Origin: Candidatus Amarolinea dominans
GTDB lineage: Bacteria > Chloroflexota > Anaerolineae > SSC4 > Amarolineaceae
Assembly (NCBI GenBank): GCA_016719785.1
Contig: JADJYJ010000008.1
Location: 310,001 to 374,000 of the forward strand
Direction of reading: 5' to 3'
Length of the DNA stretch: 64,000 bases
In this document: piece by piece, positions 33,198 through 42,277 of the stretch
Numbering within the stretch: position 1 is the first letter of the stretch
Layout of the letters: every line of letters begins with the position of its first letter
Translations under genes and position numbers: made by a program
Notes under the pieces: model-generated
Databases searched by the model: none
The model's input: only the letters and a program-made list of their open reading frames with translations
What the model was told of the DNA's origin: nothing

Positions 33198-35006
33198 CTA
33201 TACCGCCACGGCCGCGGCGACCCGCTGCACGTCCACGACATCAATGACGCCGTTGCCATCCTGATCGTAGAGCGCCGCGCAGTTCGCGCTGCACGGCCAG
33301 GCGCTGGCCTCCTGCTGCACATCGAGCACGGTGATGGAACCGTCGCCGTTGACATCCTCCGGCCGGTGCCACTCGATGGCGCCCAGGTCGCAGAGCGCGT
33401 TGCCATCGCCGTTGCCGTCCACCGGCCGGCTGAAGCCGCGCCAATCGCCGGCCGGGCACAGCGCCGGGCTGCCCGCGTCCAGCGCGGGGCTGCCGGGCAG
33501 GAGATGCGCATCGAAACTGTCCATCTCCACGCTGACCAGGCCAGGCGCAACGCCGCAGATGGCATGACCGCCCGGACAGGCGTCATCCTTGACGTTGTTG
33601 GCAAGGGTGTAGTCGAAATCGAACGGGTTGTGGTCGAAGGTTTCCTGGTAGGCCAGGCAGGTCAGCTCGAACGGCTGCAAGAAGTCCACCTGGCCCTGGA
33701 ACAGGTTGTTGCGCAGCGTGACGCGCTCCTGACCATTGCCCGGCCCATAGCGTTCGGCCGTCAGCAGGCAATCGCCTTCGCTCGTCACGGTATTGTTGGT
33801 GATGGTGGCCTGGTCGCCCTGGGTCAGGCCGACGGCCAGCGCGGCGCCCAGCGCGCGGCAGTTGTCCACGTCATAGGTGAACGGCTGCCCATCGAAGAAG
33901 CCGCAGTTGCCGACGATGATCGAGTTTTCCAGCAGAAATGGCCCGCGGTAATTCTTGATCTGATTGCCGGCATTGCCCACAGCCAGCACGCGGCGCATCT
34001 GCACCGACGACCCCGGTTCGGACACGTACAGCAGATCGAAACCGTCAGAGGTGTTGTAGCGCGCCGTTGCATCCTCGAAGACCCACTGCCCGCCGGTCGC
34101 GCCGGTGGCAAAGCCATCGCCATAGCCGCCGGCCGACTGCGCCCAGCAGCCGGTCGGTTGACCCTCCGGCCAGGTCTCGCCGCAGCCGTTCCATTCGATC
34201 AGCACACGGCGAAAAGTCAGCACGCCGCTGTTCGAATCGCCGCCGTAGATGTCGCCATCCCAGCCCACCCAGCCATTGCCCGCGATGCGCACCCGCTCGA
34301 CCGTCCAATCGTGCAGGCGGCCGGCGTGAATGCCGCCGCTGGCCAGGCCATGCACATCGAGATCGTGCAGATAGACATCGGTGGAATCTTCGGCCTGCAA
34401 ACCGATGCTGGCCCACGGGCCGTAGGGGGATGAATCGCGCTGGCAGGGAATGGCGCCGCTGTGAAACTCCACGCAGGTCGCGTGATCGGTGATTTCCAGG
34501 CAGCCCAACTCCACATGACTGCTGTCGGTCAGGTTGACGATGAACCAGGGACGTTCGGCGCCCCACAGCTCCGGCGGATTGGCGCAGCCCTGATCCCAGC
34601 CTGCGCCCAGGATACGCGTGCGCTGCGCTGCGCTCGGCCCGCTGGGAATGGGCGGCATCACGCAGTCGAAAGAACCGCCCGCGTCGCAGGCGCCGGTCTC
34701 CGGCGCGCCGAAGCCCATGCGATAGCTGCCCGCGGCGATGAACAGGGTGTCGCCCCCGGCCAGGCGCGGCGCGGCGCCAGGCGGTAGGGCGCGGAAAGGA
34801 TGATCCCACGCGCAGGGCAGATTGCTGCCGCTGCCGGGGTAGGGCGCGTCCACGCGACCGTTACACTGGGTGGTCGAACCGCCGTCCGGCCGCACAAAAT
34901 AGGCGACGGCAGCCGGCGCATCTCCCTGCGCGGGCTGCACCGCGCCGCTGGCCAGGAGCATCAACAACAGCCAGGCGCCCAGGAATCCAACAGAACGATC
35001 ATTCAT
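33198..35006 (-). CDS. Secreted right-handed beta-helix protein with dockerin-like C-terminus
   Basis: A 602-residue exported protein. The signal peptide is GFLGAWLLLMLLASGAVQPAQG. The body is a parallel beta-helix of the pectate-lyase/polysaccharide-lyase type (repeated short strands such as DVYLHDLDVHGLASGGIHAG, SIIVGNCGFFDG), with many Cys pairs. It ends with the usual LPGSPALDAG. The last 55 residues contain two Ca-binding loops (DVNGDGSITVLDVQ and DQDGNGVIDVVDVQ) as in type I dockerins. The ATG at 35006 is preceded by AGGAGGTG and by a TATAAT promoter. No lyase catalytic residues are identified, so it may bind or cleave polysaccharide; the substrate is unknown. Confidence 0.87.
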   Translation of the reverse strand: MNDRSVGFLGAWLLLMLLASGAVQPAQGDAPAAVAYFVRPDGGSTTQCNGRVDAPYPGSGSNLPCAWDHPFRALPPGAAPRLAGGDTLFIAAGSYRMGFGAPETGACDAGGSFDCVMPPIPSGPSAAQRTRILGAGWDQGCANPPELWGAERPWFIVNLTDSSHVELGCLEITDHATCVEFHSGAIPCQRDSSPYGPWASIGLQAEDSTDVYLHDLDVHGLASGGIHAGRLHDWTVERVRIAGNGWVGWDGDIYGGDSNSGVLTFRRVLIEWNGCGETWPEGQPTGCWAQSAGGYGDGFATGATGGQWVFEDATARYNTSDGFDLLYVSEPGSSVQMRRVLAVGNAGNQIKNYRGPFLLENSIIVGNCGFFDGQPFTYDVDNCRALGAALAVGLTQGDQATITNNTVTSEGDCLLTAERYGPGNGQERVTLRNNLFQGQVDFLQPFELTCLAYQETFDHNPFDFDYTLANNVKDDACPGGHAICGVAPGLVSVEMDSFDAHLLPGSPALDAGSPALCPAGDWRGFSRPVDGNGDGNALCDLGAIEWHRPEDVNGDGSITVLDVQQEASAWPCSANCAALYDQDGNGVIDVVDVQRVAAAVAV

Positions 35007-35028
35007 ACCACACCTCCTGCACGCAGCG

Positions 35029-35057
35029 ATTATACGTCTGCCGGTCGCGCAGGGCAA
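35029..35057 (-). promoter_or_regulatory. Promoter of the beta-helix protein gene
   Basis: On the minus strand TTGCCC (35052-35057), 17-bp spacer, TATAAT (35029-35034), about 16 nt before the expected start and close to the ribosome site. Confidence 0.65.
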
Positions 35058-35124
35058 GCCAGTTTATCCATGCGCTGGGCGCACATCCCAACGCAAATAA
35101 TGTGTGTTTGCCGCCAAAATGACA

Positions 35125-35153
35125 CTTTGACATCTCCCCTAAACGATGATAAA
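35125..35153 (+). promoter_or_regulatory. Promoter of the GNAT gene
   Basis: A consensus TTGACA (35125-35130), 17-bp spacer and TAAACT (35148-35153), divergent from the beta-helix promoter. Confidence 0.7.
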
Positions 35154-35193
35154 CTCAGATCATGCGAATCTACCTGGGAGCTGACCACGACCG

Positions 35194-36219
35194 ATGACCA
35201 CGCACGCGCTGACCACCGCAGCAGCCAAACCCCAACTGGAGCCGACCAACCTGCGCCCGCTCAACGTGCGGCGTGATCTGGGGGAGGTGGCAGATCTGAT
35301 TTATGACGCCTTCGCCGACGAGCTGGATACCAGCGGCCTCAGCGCGCTGCGCGAAATGCGCGCCTTCGGTCACATGGGACCGTTCACCCTGTTGCTCAGC
35401 CATTTCAACCCGGATTTCCACGACATGCTCGCTGGCTTTGTCTGGGAAGAAGACGGCGAGGTGGTCGGTAACATCACCGTGCAGCGCGTGGACACCTACG
35501 GCCAGCGCTGGGCCATTGCCAACGTGGCTGTCGCCCTACCCTTTCGCGGCCGAGGCATCGCCCGCCGGCTGATGGCTGTGACGCTGGACCACATCCGTGC
35601 GCGCGGCGGCGACTGGGCCATCTTGCAGGTGCGCCGTGACAACGACGTGGCACGCGGCCTTTACGAGCGCCTGGGCTTCGAGGTTCTGGGCGGGGTGAGC
35701 GATTACCGGCTGGCGCGGGTACCCGAAACCGTGCCGGCAGCCATGCAGCCGCTGCCTGGCCTGCGTTCACTGCGCGCAGACGAATGGTATGCGACCTATG
35801 AACTGGCACTGGCGGCCACGCCCAACCTGATGCACTGGTGGCGCCCGGTGCGCGCCGACAACTTCCGTCTCTACTTCGAGCGACGCCTGGGCGAAGCTGT
35901 GGCCGATATGGCCGGTCACTCGCGGGTCGTGCGCCTGGTGCTGCCCGACCCCGCCAAGCCGAACCAGTTTCTCGCCTTCCTGATGCTCCGAATTGCGCGC
36001 TGGCAAGGTACCCATGCGCTCCGGTTGTTCGTGCATCCAGATCAACGGGGTCAGATCGAACAGGCCTTGATTCGCCACGCGTTGGACATTTTGACCGCGT
36101 ACCCCCTCTTCCCGATCCACATCTCGCTGCAAGCCGCCGATCAAGAGACCGCCGCGGCGCTGCAGCAGTTCGGTTTCGCTGAGACGCGCACGCTGCTCAC
36201 AATGCGCAAACGCCTGTGA
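35194..36219 (+). CDS. GNAT-family N-acetyltransferase (two-domain)
   Basis: A 341-residue protein with an N-terminal GNAT domain: VALPFRGRGIARRLM is the acetyl-CoA pyrophosphate-binding motif A (RGxGxA), followed by DNDVARGLYERLGFEVLG (motif B). The C-terminal half (about 190-341) is a second, degenerate GNAT-like half without a clear Q/RxxGxG/A loop, ending in QQFGFAETRTLLTM. Such double-GNAT proteins are common; acceptor substrates are diverse and cannot be predicted. The nearest GGGAG is 14 nt before the ATG, so initiation may be weak. The stop is 30 bp before the holin-like gene. Confidence 0.88.
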   Translation: MTTHALTTAAAKPQLEPTNLRPLNVRRDLGEVADLIYDAFADELDTSGLSALREMRAFGHMGPFTLLLSHFNPDFHDMLAGFVWEEDGEVVGNITVQRVDTYGQRWAIANVAVALPFRGRGIARRLMAVTLDHIRARGGDWAILQVRRDNDVARGLYERLGFEVLGGVSDYRLARVPETVPAAMQPLPGLRSLRADEWYATYELALAATPNLMHWWRPVRADNFRLYFERRLGEAVADMAGHSRVVRLVLPDPAKPNQFLAFLMLRIARWQGTHALRLFVHPDQRGQIEQALIRHALDILTAYPLFPIHISLQAADQETAAALQQFGFAETRTLLTMRKRL

Positions 36220-36249
36220 GCGCGGCGCCGCAGATAGGAGGAAAAAAAC

Positions 36250-36630
36250 ATGACTCGGTTCATCATTCGCCTGCTCATCAACGCGCTGGCCCTGGGAATC
36301 GCCGCGCAACTGGTGGGGCCTGGCATCAGCTACGATGGGTGGCAAGCGGTCCTCATCGTCGCGTTCATCTTCGGTCTGGTCAACGCCGTCATCCGGCCCA
36401 TTCTGACCCTCTTGACCTGCCCGCTCATCATCTTGACCCTGGGCATCTTCACGTTGGTCATCAACGCCCTGATGCTCCTGCTGGCCGGCAATATCGCCGA
36501 GGCCCTGGGGATCGGTTTTCGCGTGGATGGCTTCGGCCCGGCGTTCTTCGGCGGACTGATCATCAGCATCGTCAGCTTCTTCCTGTCGGTCTTTGTCCGC
36601 GATGACGCAGAGCGAACCAGGGCAGCCTAG
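36250..36630 (+). CDS. Phage-holin-superfamily-IV-like small membrane protein
   Basis: A 126-residue protein with four hydrophobic helices and the family pattern ISYDGWQAVLIVAFIFGLVNAVIRPIL, then LTCPLIILTLGIFTLVINALML, which marks the Phage_holin_4_2 (mycobacterial four-TMS) family. Despite the name, these are usually chromosomal, house-keeping membrane proteins of unknown role, and there are no phage genes nearby. A perfect AGGAGG lies 8 nt before the ATG. It follows the GNAT gene by 30 bp and may share its transcript. Confidence 0.88.
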   Translation: MTRFIIRLLINALALGIAAQLVGPGISYDGWQAVLIVAFIFGLVNAVIRPILTLLTCPLIILTLGIFTLVINALMLLLAGNIAEALGIGFRVDGFGPAFFGGLIISIVSFFLSVFVRDDAERTRAA

Positions 36631-36664
36631 GGGCAGGCCAGCGCAAGATTAAAAGGGGAGCGAA

Positions 36665-36694
36665 TTGACATGCGTTACCTTCCTGCGGTATACT
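36665..36694 (+). promoter_or_regulatory. Promoter of the coiled-coil/SH3-like membrane protein gene
   Basis: TTGACA (36665-36670), 18-bp spacer and TATACT (36689-36694), about 80 bp before the ATG at 36775. Confidence 0.6.
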
Positions 36695-36774
36695 TCGACG
36701 GCTACCCGATCTCCGTTAGCTGTGCAATGCAATCCGACCAACCGCTCACCCCACCCGTGATATGAGGTCTTTGG

Positions 36775-38196
36775 ATGTCACTAAGCCTGGAGCCTGCGTG
36801 CATACGCCTGGAAGCGGCCATCCGCGCCCAAAACAGCGCCCTGTCGTCGTCTGATGCCGCCCTGGCCCTGCTTGGCCTGCACGCTTCTCTCACACAGGCT
36901 CTGCAGCAATGGCAGGAGACACTGATTGCGCCGGCGCCGGATCAGGCTGAACTCCAGCCGGTCGCGGCCGCGCCCGCGTTCCCTGAACTCCTACAGGCCG
37001 GTGGCCCGCTCAGCGCGCGGCTGACGGTTGAGCAGGCGACCACCCTGTCTGCCCTGCACGCGCTGCGCCAGCGCCTCATCACCGGCGATGCAACGGTGAC
37101 AGCCGCCGAACTGTATCAGCACGCCCATCAGGCCGCGCAGACCGCGGCTGACCTGTGGCCCAACCTGAGCGAGCGCCCAGCGCCGCAGGTAGAATGGCCG
37201 CCTGCCGCGGCCATCCAGGAACCGCTGCCAGCGGGCGTCGAACAGGCGCAGCGCGAGCTGCAGCGCCAGCGTCAGCGCACCGTGGAATTGGAACAAAACT
37301 CGCAACGCCTGTCGCGCGCGCTGACGGCCGCCAACAACGAGATGGATCGTCTGCGTGCCCTTCTGGCCGGCGCCAACAAGCCCGAAAATACCACCCCGGA
37401 GTGGCAGCAGGGCCTGCAATTCCTCTTCATCGGCCTGCTCTTCATCGGCATCGGTTTGGGCGCCTACTTCCTGGCACGCCTGGCCCTCAACCTGCCCTGG
37501 CCCTGGCTCTTCACCAGCTTTCTGATCGTGCTCGGACTGCCGGTTGGCCTTTACGCCGGCGCCATCTACATCGTGCGCGGCAGCCGCAAATTGAGCCTCG
37601 ATCGCCTGCTTGGCTATGCCGCCATCCTTCTCCTGTTGGCCTTTGTGGTCGCGACCCTGGCCGACCAGACGCCGGGAAGCCTGTCTGTGCGGGCCGGCGC
37701 GGTGATGACGCGCTGGGTCGGCGGCGCCCTGCGTTCACCGCTCACCCTCATCCAGGCGGGACTGCAGGCGCCGGCGCCCTTCATCGCCGCGCTGCGCGGA
37801 CGTTCGCCCACAGTGACGCTGTCAGAAGCCACGGCGGTTGCCAATGCAGCCAGCAGCGAGCCGACCGCCACCGCTGCGCCGACGCCCACCCCTGTTCCGG
37901 CCACGGTGGCGCCGGAGCCAACCGCCACCGCGTTCATCACGCCTACCGCAACGCTGACGGCCACGGTCAGCATCACGATTGGGATCGGCAGCCAGGTGCG
38001 GGTTGTCAACACCCAGTTCCTGAACGCACGGCGCGACGCTGGCCTGCGCTTTCAGTTGGCCACACGCTTCCCGGCCGACGTGATCCTGACCGTGCTGCGC
38101 GGCCCCATCACAGCCGACAACTACACCTGGTGGGAAGTCAAAGGCGAGGCGGGGCAGGGGTGGTGCGCCGATCAATGGCTGCAACCGGCGCCCTGA
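36775..38196 (+). CDS. Membrane protein with coiled coil and C-terminal SH3-like domain
   Basis: A 473-residue protein not assigned to a named family. Residues about 1-150 are helical; 150-205 form a coiled coil (EQAQRELQRQRQRTVELEQN). Three hydrophobic segments follow (about 210-300). After a Thr/Pro/Ala-rich linker, the last 80 residues read GSQVRVVNTQFLNARRDAGL...WWEVKGEAGQGWCADQWLQP, the pattern of an SH3b-type domain (N-A-R ... G-W). This suggests binding to cell-wall or other extracytoplasmic ligands. GAGGT precedes the ATG. It lies upstream of glgC with a weak terminator-like hairpin between. Confidence 0.78.
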   Translation: MSLSLEPACIRLEAAIRAQNSALSSSDAALALLGLHASLTQALQQWQETLIAPAPDQAELQPVAAAPAFPELLQAGGPLSARLTVEQATTLSALHALRQRLITGDATVTAAELYQHAHQAAQTAADLWPNLSERPAPQVEWPPAAAIQEPLPAGVEQAQRELQRQRQRTVELEQNSQRLSRALTAANNEMDRLRALLAGANKPENTTPEWQQGLQFLFIGLLFIGIGLGAYFLARLALNLPWPWLFTSFLIVLGLPVGLYAGAIYIVRGSRKLSLDRLLGYAAILLLLAFVVATLADQTPGSLSVRAGAVMTRWVGGALRSPLTLIQAGLQAPAPFIAALRGRSPTVTLSEATAVANAASSEPTATAAPTPTPVPATVAPEPTATAFITPTATLTATVSITIGIGSQVRVVNTQFLNARRDAGLRFQLATRFPADVILTVLRGPITADNYTWWEVKGEAGQGWCADQWLQPAP

Positions 38197-38218
38197 TCCG
38201 CAGGCAGTGCTGCAAAGG

Positions 38219-38249
38219 CCGGTCAGAAGAGATCGGCCAACCGGTTTTT
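38219..38249 (+). terminator. Weak terminator-like hairpin before glgC
   Basis: CCGGT (38219-38223) can pair with ACCGG (38240-38244), followed by TTTTTG. A competing pairing GGCCG/CGGCC uses part of the same bases, so alternative folds are possible. The stem is short; treat as tentative. Confidence 0.3.
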
Positions 38250-38286
38250 GTTATCTGTTTCTCACCATTTTTTCCGGAGGAAGACC

Positions 38287-39543
38287 TTGAAAAAAGTCGT
38301 CGCCATGATTCTGGCCGGCGGTGAGGGTGCTCGGCTCAGCGTACTCTCCGAAAAGCGCGCTAAGCCGTCGGTGCCGTTTGCCGGCAAATACCGCATCATT
38401 GATTTCACCCTCTCCAACTGCGTCAATTCGGGTATCCACCACGTGGCTGTCCTGACTCAGTATCGCCCGCACTCTCTCAACGATCATATCGGCATCGGCA
38501 AGCCCTGGGACCTCGATCGCACGCACGGCGGCGTGCGTCTGTTGCAGCCCTACAAAGGGCGCCGCGCTGAAGATTGGTACAAAGGCACCGCCGATGCCGT
38601 TTACCAGAACCTCGGCTACCTGGAGGACACCGAAGCTGATCTGGTCATCATCCTGTCTGGCGACCACATCTACAAGATGGACTATGACGCCATGGTGCGC
38701 TATCATCAGGAGATCGGCGCGGCGCTGACGGTTGCGGTGATGAACGTTCCCCTGGAAGAGACCGATCGTTTTGGCATCATGACCGTTGACGAAAATCAGC
38801 GCGTGACGGAATTCACCGAAAAGCCCAAGCAGCGCGACAAAGGCACCCTGGCTTCCATGGGCATCTATATCTTCGACTGCGACGCGCTCGAAAAACGCCT
38901 GCGCCAGGGCGCGGCCAAAGAGCCGAGCCTCGACTTCGGCAAGCATGTCATTCCCGGCATGATCGCCGATGATTCCGTCTTCGCCTATCCGTTCGAGGGC
39001 TACTGGGTGGACGTGGGCACGATTCAGAGCTACTGGGAGACCAACCTGGCCCTCCTGGAGGACAAACCCGCGCTCGACCTGTACGACACCGATTGGGTCA
39101 TTCACACCCGCAGCGAAGAACGACCGCCGGCCAAGATCGGTCTGCAGGCACGCGTGGTCAAGAGTCAGATCTCCAACGGCTGCAATGTGCGCGGCCTGGT
39201 GGTTCATTCCGTACTCTCACCCGGCGTCTATGTTTCGCCCGGCGCGGTGGTGCGGGACTCGATCATCATGAACGACACCTACATCGGTCCGGGCGCGATC
39301 ATTGACAAAGCTATCATTGACAAGGACGTGTGGGTGGGGGCCGGCGCGGTCGTGGGTGAGGGCGATGATCTGAAACCCAACATCAAAGATCCGGACAAGC
39401 TCAATGTCGGCGTCACGGTGGTTGGCAAGGGCGCCCGTATCCCGCCCAACACCCGCATCGGCCGTAACGTGCTCATCAACAGCGATCTTGATGAAGGCAA
39501 CTACCCTGGCCTGACCATTGCCAGCGGCGAGACCGTGGGCTAA
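38287..39543 (+). CDS. glgC: Glucose-1-phosphate adenylyltransferase (ADP-glucose pyrophosphorylase), catalytic copy
   Basis: A 418-residue enzyme that makes ADP-glucose from ATP and glucose-1-phosphate for glycogen synthesis. The N-terminal nucleotidyltransferase loop is intact: AGGEGARLSVLSEKRAKPSVPF, with the R of GARL and the K of RAKP both present. GDHIYKMDY holds the metal-binding Asp, and TEFTEKP the sugar-phosphate Lys. A C-terminal left-handed beta-helix (PGVYVSPGAVVRDSIIMND) completes the fold. The start is a TTG at 38287 directly after GGAGGAAGACC, aligned with the start of the paralogue that follows; the ATG at 38305 would truncate the first strand. A second, diverged copy follows after 22 bp, so the two are co-transcribed. 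Confidence 0.95.
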   Translation: MKKVVAMILAGGEGARLSVLSEKRAKPSVPFAGKYRIIDFTLSNCVNSGIHHVAVLTQYRPHSLNDHIGIGKPWDLDRTHGGVRLLQPYKGRRAEDWYKGTADAVYQNLGYLEDTEADLVIILSGDHIYKMDYDAMVRYHQEIGAALTVAVMNVPLEETDRFGIMTVDENQRVTEFTEKPKQRDKGTLASMGIYIFDCDALEKRLRQGAAKEPSLDFGKHVIPGMIADDSVFAYPFEGYWVDVGTIQSYWETNLALLEDKPALDLYDTDWVIHTRSEERPPAKIGLQARVVKSQISNGCNVRGLVVHSVLSPGVYVSPGAVVRDSIIMNDTYIGPGAIIDKAIIDKDVWVGAGAVVGEGDDLKPNIKDPDKLNVGVTVVGKGARIPPNTRIGRNVLINSDLDEGNYPGLTIASGETVG

Positions 39544-39565
39544 CTAAGAGAGGAAGAGAGGTGCT

Positions 39566-40807
39566 ATGAAAGCGCTCGCCATGATCATGGCCGGCGGTGA
39601 AAGCCCGGCGCTGAGCGTGCTGACCACGCAGCGGGCCGAACCGGTCGTGCCATTTGCCGGCAAATTCCGCATCATTGATTTTGTGCTGTCCAACTGTGTC
39701 AACTCCGACATTTTCAATGTGGCCGTGTTGACACAGTATCAGCCCAGGGAACTGATCGAGCACATTGCCCTGGGCAAACCGTGGGACCTCGACCGCGCCA
39801 CGGGCGGCGTGCGCGTGCTGCAGCCTTACCCGACGCGTGACGGCGGCGGCTGGCAGCGAGGCACGGCCGACGCCATTCGCTACAACCTGGGCTTCGTGCA
39901 GGAGCAAAACGTGGATGCCGTCCTCATTCTGGCCGGCGACCATGTCTACAAGATGGACTACCGCAAACTGTTGACCTTCCACGAACAGACCAACGCCGAT
40001 GTCACCCTGGCAGTGCGCGAGGTCAGCCCCTTCGACGCCTATCGCTTCGGCATGGTCAAGACAGAGCTGGATGGGCGCATCAGCAACTTCGAAGAGAAGC
40101 CGCGCCGCACCCGCAGCACCCTGGCCTCGATGGGCATCTACGTCTTCAAACGGGACGTGCTGATTGACTGGCTGCTGCGTGAAGGCAAGGATCAGGTTGA
40201 CTTTGGCCGTGAGGTGATCCCCTCCCTGGTCAAGAGCCGTCGCGTCTACGCACATCACTTCGATGGCTACTGGGTTGACATTGGCACCCTGCAGGCCTAC
40301 TGGGAAGCCAACATGGCGCTGCTGGCCGAAACTCCCGCGCTGGAGCTGGACGATCCGCGCTGGGTCATTCACACCCGCAGCGAGGAACGGCCGCCAGCCT
40401 GGGTCGGCGCCGAGGCCCGCGTGGACGGCAATCTGCTGTGTGACGGCTGTCGCATCGAGGGCCGCGTCGAGCGTTCGATCATCTCGCCGGGGGTCGTCGT
40501 GGCACATGGCGCGCTCGTGCGCGACTCGATCATCATGCGTGACACCATCATCGGTGAAGGCGCCATCGTGGATCGCGCCATCATTGACACCGATGTGGTC
40601 GTCGGCGCCAAGGCCGAGATCGGCGCCGGTGATGACAACACCCCCAATCGCCACGACCCCGCACGTTTCAGCACCGGGTTGACCGTCATCGGCACGGCCA
40701 GCCACATCCCGGCCGGCGTCCACATTGGCCGCAACTGCGTGATCCGCCCCCATCGCAACGCCAAAGACTTCAGCGACAAAACCGTTGCCAGCGGCGAAAC
40801 GATCTGA
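39566..40807 (+). CDS. GlgC paralogue, probably a non-catalytic regulatory subunit
   Basis: A 413-residue homologue about as long as GlgC and alignable throughout. The catalytic loop has changed: GGEGARL is GGESPAL and RAKP is RAEP, so the Arg and Lys that are essential in active ADP-glucose pyrophosphorylases are replaced by Ala and Glu. GDHVYKMDY and FEEKP remain. In plants, the modulatory large subunit has lost catalysis through changes at exactly these two positions, and Firmicutes GlgD is likewise a regulatory partner. Here a heterotetramer with the intact copy encoded 22 bp upstream is a reasonable inference. GAGAGGTG precedes the ATG. Confidence 0.85.
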   Translation: MKALAMIMAGGESPALSVLTTQRAEPVVPFAGKFRIIDFVLSNCVNSDIFNVAVLTQYQPRELIEHIALGKPWDLDRATGGVRVLQPYPTRDGGGWQRGTADAIRYNLGFVQEQNVDAVLILAGDHVYKMDYRKLLTFHEQTNADVTLAVREVSPFDAYRFGMVKTELDGRISNFEEKPRRTRSTLASMGIYVFKRDVLIDWLLREGKDQVDFGREVIPSLVKSRRVYAHHFDGYWVDIGTLQAYWEANMALLAETPALELDDPRWVIHTRSEERPPAWVGAEARVDGNLLCDGCRIEGRVERSIISPGVVVAHGALVRDSIIMRDTIIGEGAIVDRAIIDTDVVVGAKAEIGAGDDNTPNRHDPARFSTGLTVIGTASHIPAGVHIGRNCVIRPHRNAKDFSDKTVASGETI

Positions 40808-40844
40808 TGGCGCACCCCGCCAGACTTCGTAACTGCTCAGGCGG

Positions 40845-40910
40845 CCCCCCTGCCCCCCCAATCCTGGGGGGAAAAGCATTCGGCTCCCCCAGGATTGGGG
40901 GGCAGGGGGG
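40845..40910. repeat. Large G/C-run hairpin downstream of the glgC pair
   Basis: Arms 40845-40870 and 40886-40910 are complementary over 25 bp apart from one extra C; the loop is 15 nt. It is bounded by inverted copies of TGAGCAGTTAC at 40829-40839 and 40949-40959. The element may terminate transcription of the glgC genes, although no U-run follows. The symmetrical flanks suggest an inserted element. Confidence 0.75.
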
Positions 40911-41019
40911 CACTCCGGGCGCTATCGAGACCATTCTCACTGCCTGGCTGAGCAGTTACCAGACTTAGGCCCCGTTTGACTTCTCAAGTCCCAACATCCA
41001 ATCTGAAAGGCAACCATTC

Positions 41020-42277
41020 ATGCGCAGAGTCCTACTCACCATTCTTGGCATCATCCTGGCCCTCCTCATCCTGGTACCCGCTGGCGGATACCTCTTCCTG
41101 CGTCGCTCGCTGCCCCAGGTCAACGCCACCATCACCGTGCCTGGCCTGCAAGGCCCGGTGGAGATCGTGCGCGATGCCGACGGCGTCCCCTACATCTACG
41201 CCAGCAACGACCTGGACGCCATCTTCGGCCAGGGCTATGTCCATGCCCAGGACCGCCTGTGGCAGATGGAATTTCAGCGCCGCGTGGGCGCCGGTCGCCT
41301 GTCCGAAGTCCTGGGCGAATCAACGGTGGACACCGACAAATTCCTGCGCACGTTGGGTACTTACCGCGCGGCGCAGCAAGCCTGGGAAGCTCTGTCCCCC
41401 GAGGCGCAACAGGTGGTCAACGCCTACGTGGGCGGCGTCAACGCCTACCTGGCCGGCAACCCCACCCTGCCGATCGAATTCACCATCCTGGGCTTCACCC
41501 CCGCGCCCTGGCAGCCGGCCGATGTCCTGGTCTGGGCCAAGATGATGGCCTGGAACCTGGGCGGCGATTACGAATCGGAACTGGTGCGCGCGCAGATCTA
41601 CCAGGCGCTGGGGCCAGAGCGCGCCAGCCAGCTCTTCCCGGCCTATCCCACCGATGGCACGCTGATCCTGCCCAATCTGGGGCAGGGCGCCGGCGCCCTG
41701 GCTCACCTCTCGACCGAAGTGCGCGCCATGCTGGGCGCGGAGGCGCTCAATATCGGCAGCAACAACTGGGTTGTGGGCGGCAGCCGCACCACCACCGGCA
41801 AACCGCTGCTGGCCAATGACCCGCACCTGGGCGCGCAGATTCCTTCCATCTGGTATCTGGCCAGCATCCAGGGCAATCGCCTGCACGCCATCGGCGCCAC
41901 CCTGCCGGGTATGCCGGGCATCCCCAGCGGGCACAACGACCGCATCGCCTGGGGCGTCACCAACCTGGGGCCTGATGTGCAAGACCTTTACATGGAGCGC
42001 GTCAACCCGGCCAACCCCAACGAGGTGGAGGTCAACGGCGCCTGGCAGCCGCTGACCATCATCAGCGAGACGATCCAGGTCAAAGGGCGCAAGGAGCCGA
42101 TCACCTGGGCCGCGCGCGCCAGCCGTCACGGCCCGCTGATCTCTGACGTGACCAGCGACGCCACGACCACCCTGGCCCTGCGCTGGACGAGCCTGGATGC
42201 CGGGGACACCACGCTGGAAGCCTTCATGCAGGTGATGTACGCCGGCAATTGGGACGAATTCCGCACGGCCCTGCGCC
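41020..42277 (+). CDS. Penicillin-acylase-family (S45) amidase, N-terminal part
   Basis: An N-terminal membrane anchor or signal (VLLTILGIILALLILVPAGGYLFL) is followed by the alpha chain of an Ntn-hydrolase of the penicillin acylase family (VEIVRDADGVPYIYASNDLDAIFGQGYVHAQDRLWQME). The processing site and nucleophile are in NIGSNNWVVGG, where Ser becomes the N-terminus of the beta chain after autocleavage. GKPLLANDPHL and PGMPGIPSGHNDRIAWGVTN are further hallmarks. Such enzymes hydrolyse amides including acyl-homoserine lactones and beta-lactam side chains. At about 42277 a single extra base shifts the frame; the original frame runs on without sense to 42402. Confidence 0.9.

Noticed and set aside
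36250..36630. Prophage, suggested by the holin-like protein
   Set aside because: This holin superfamily is common on chromosomes, and no phage structural, integrase or lysis genes are present nearby.
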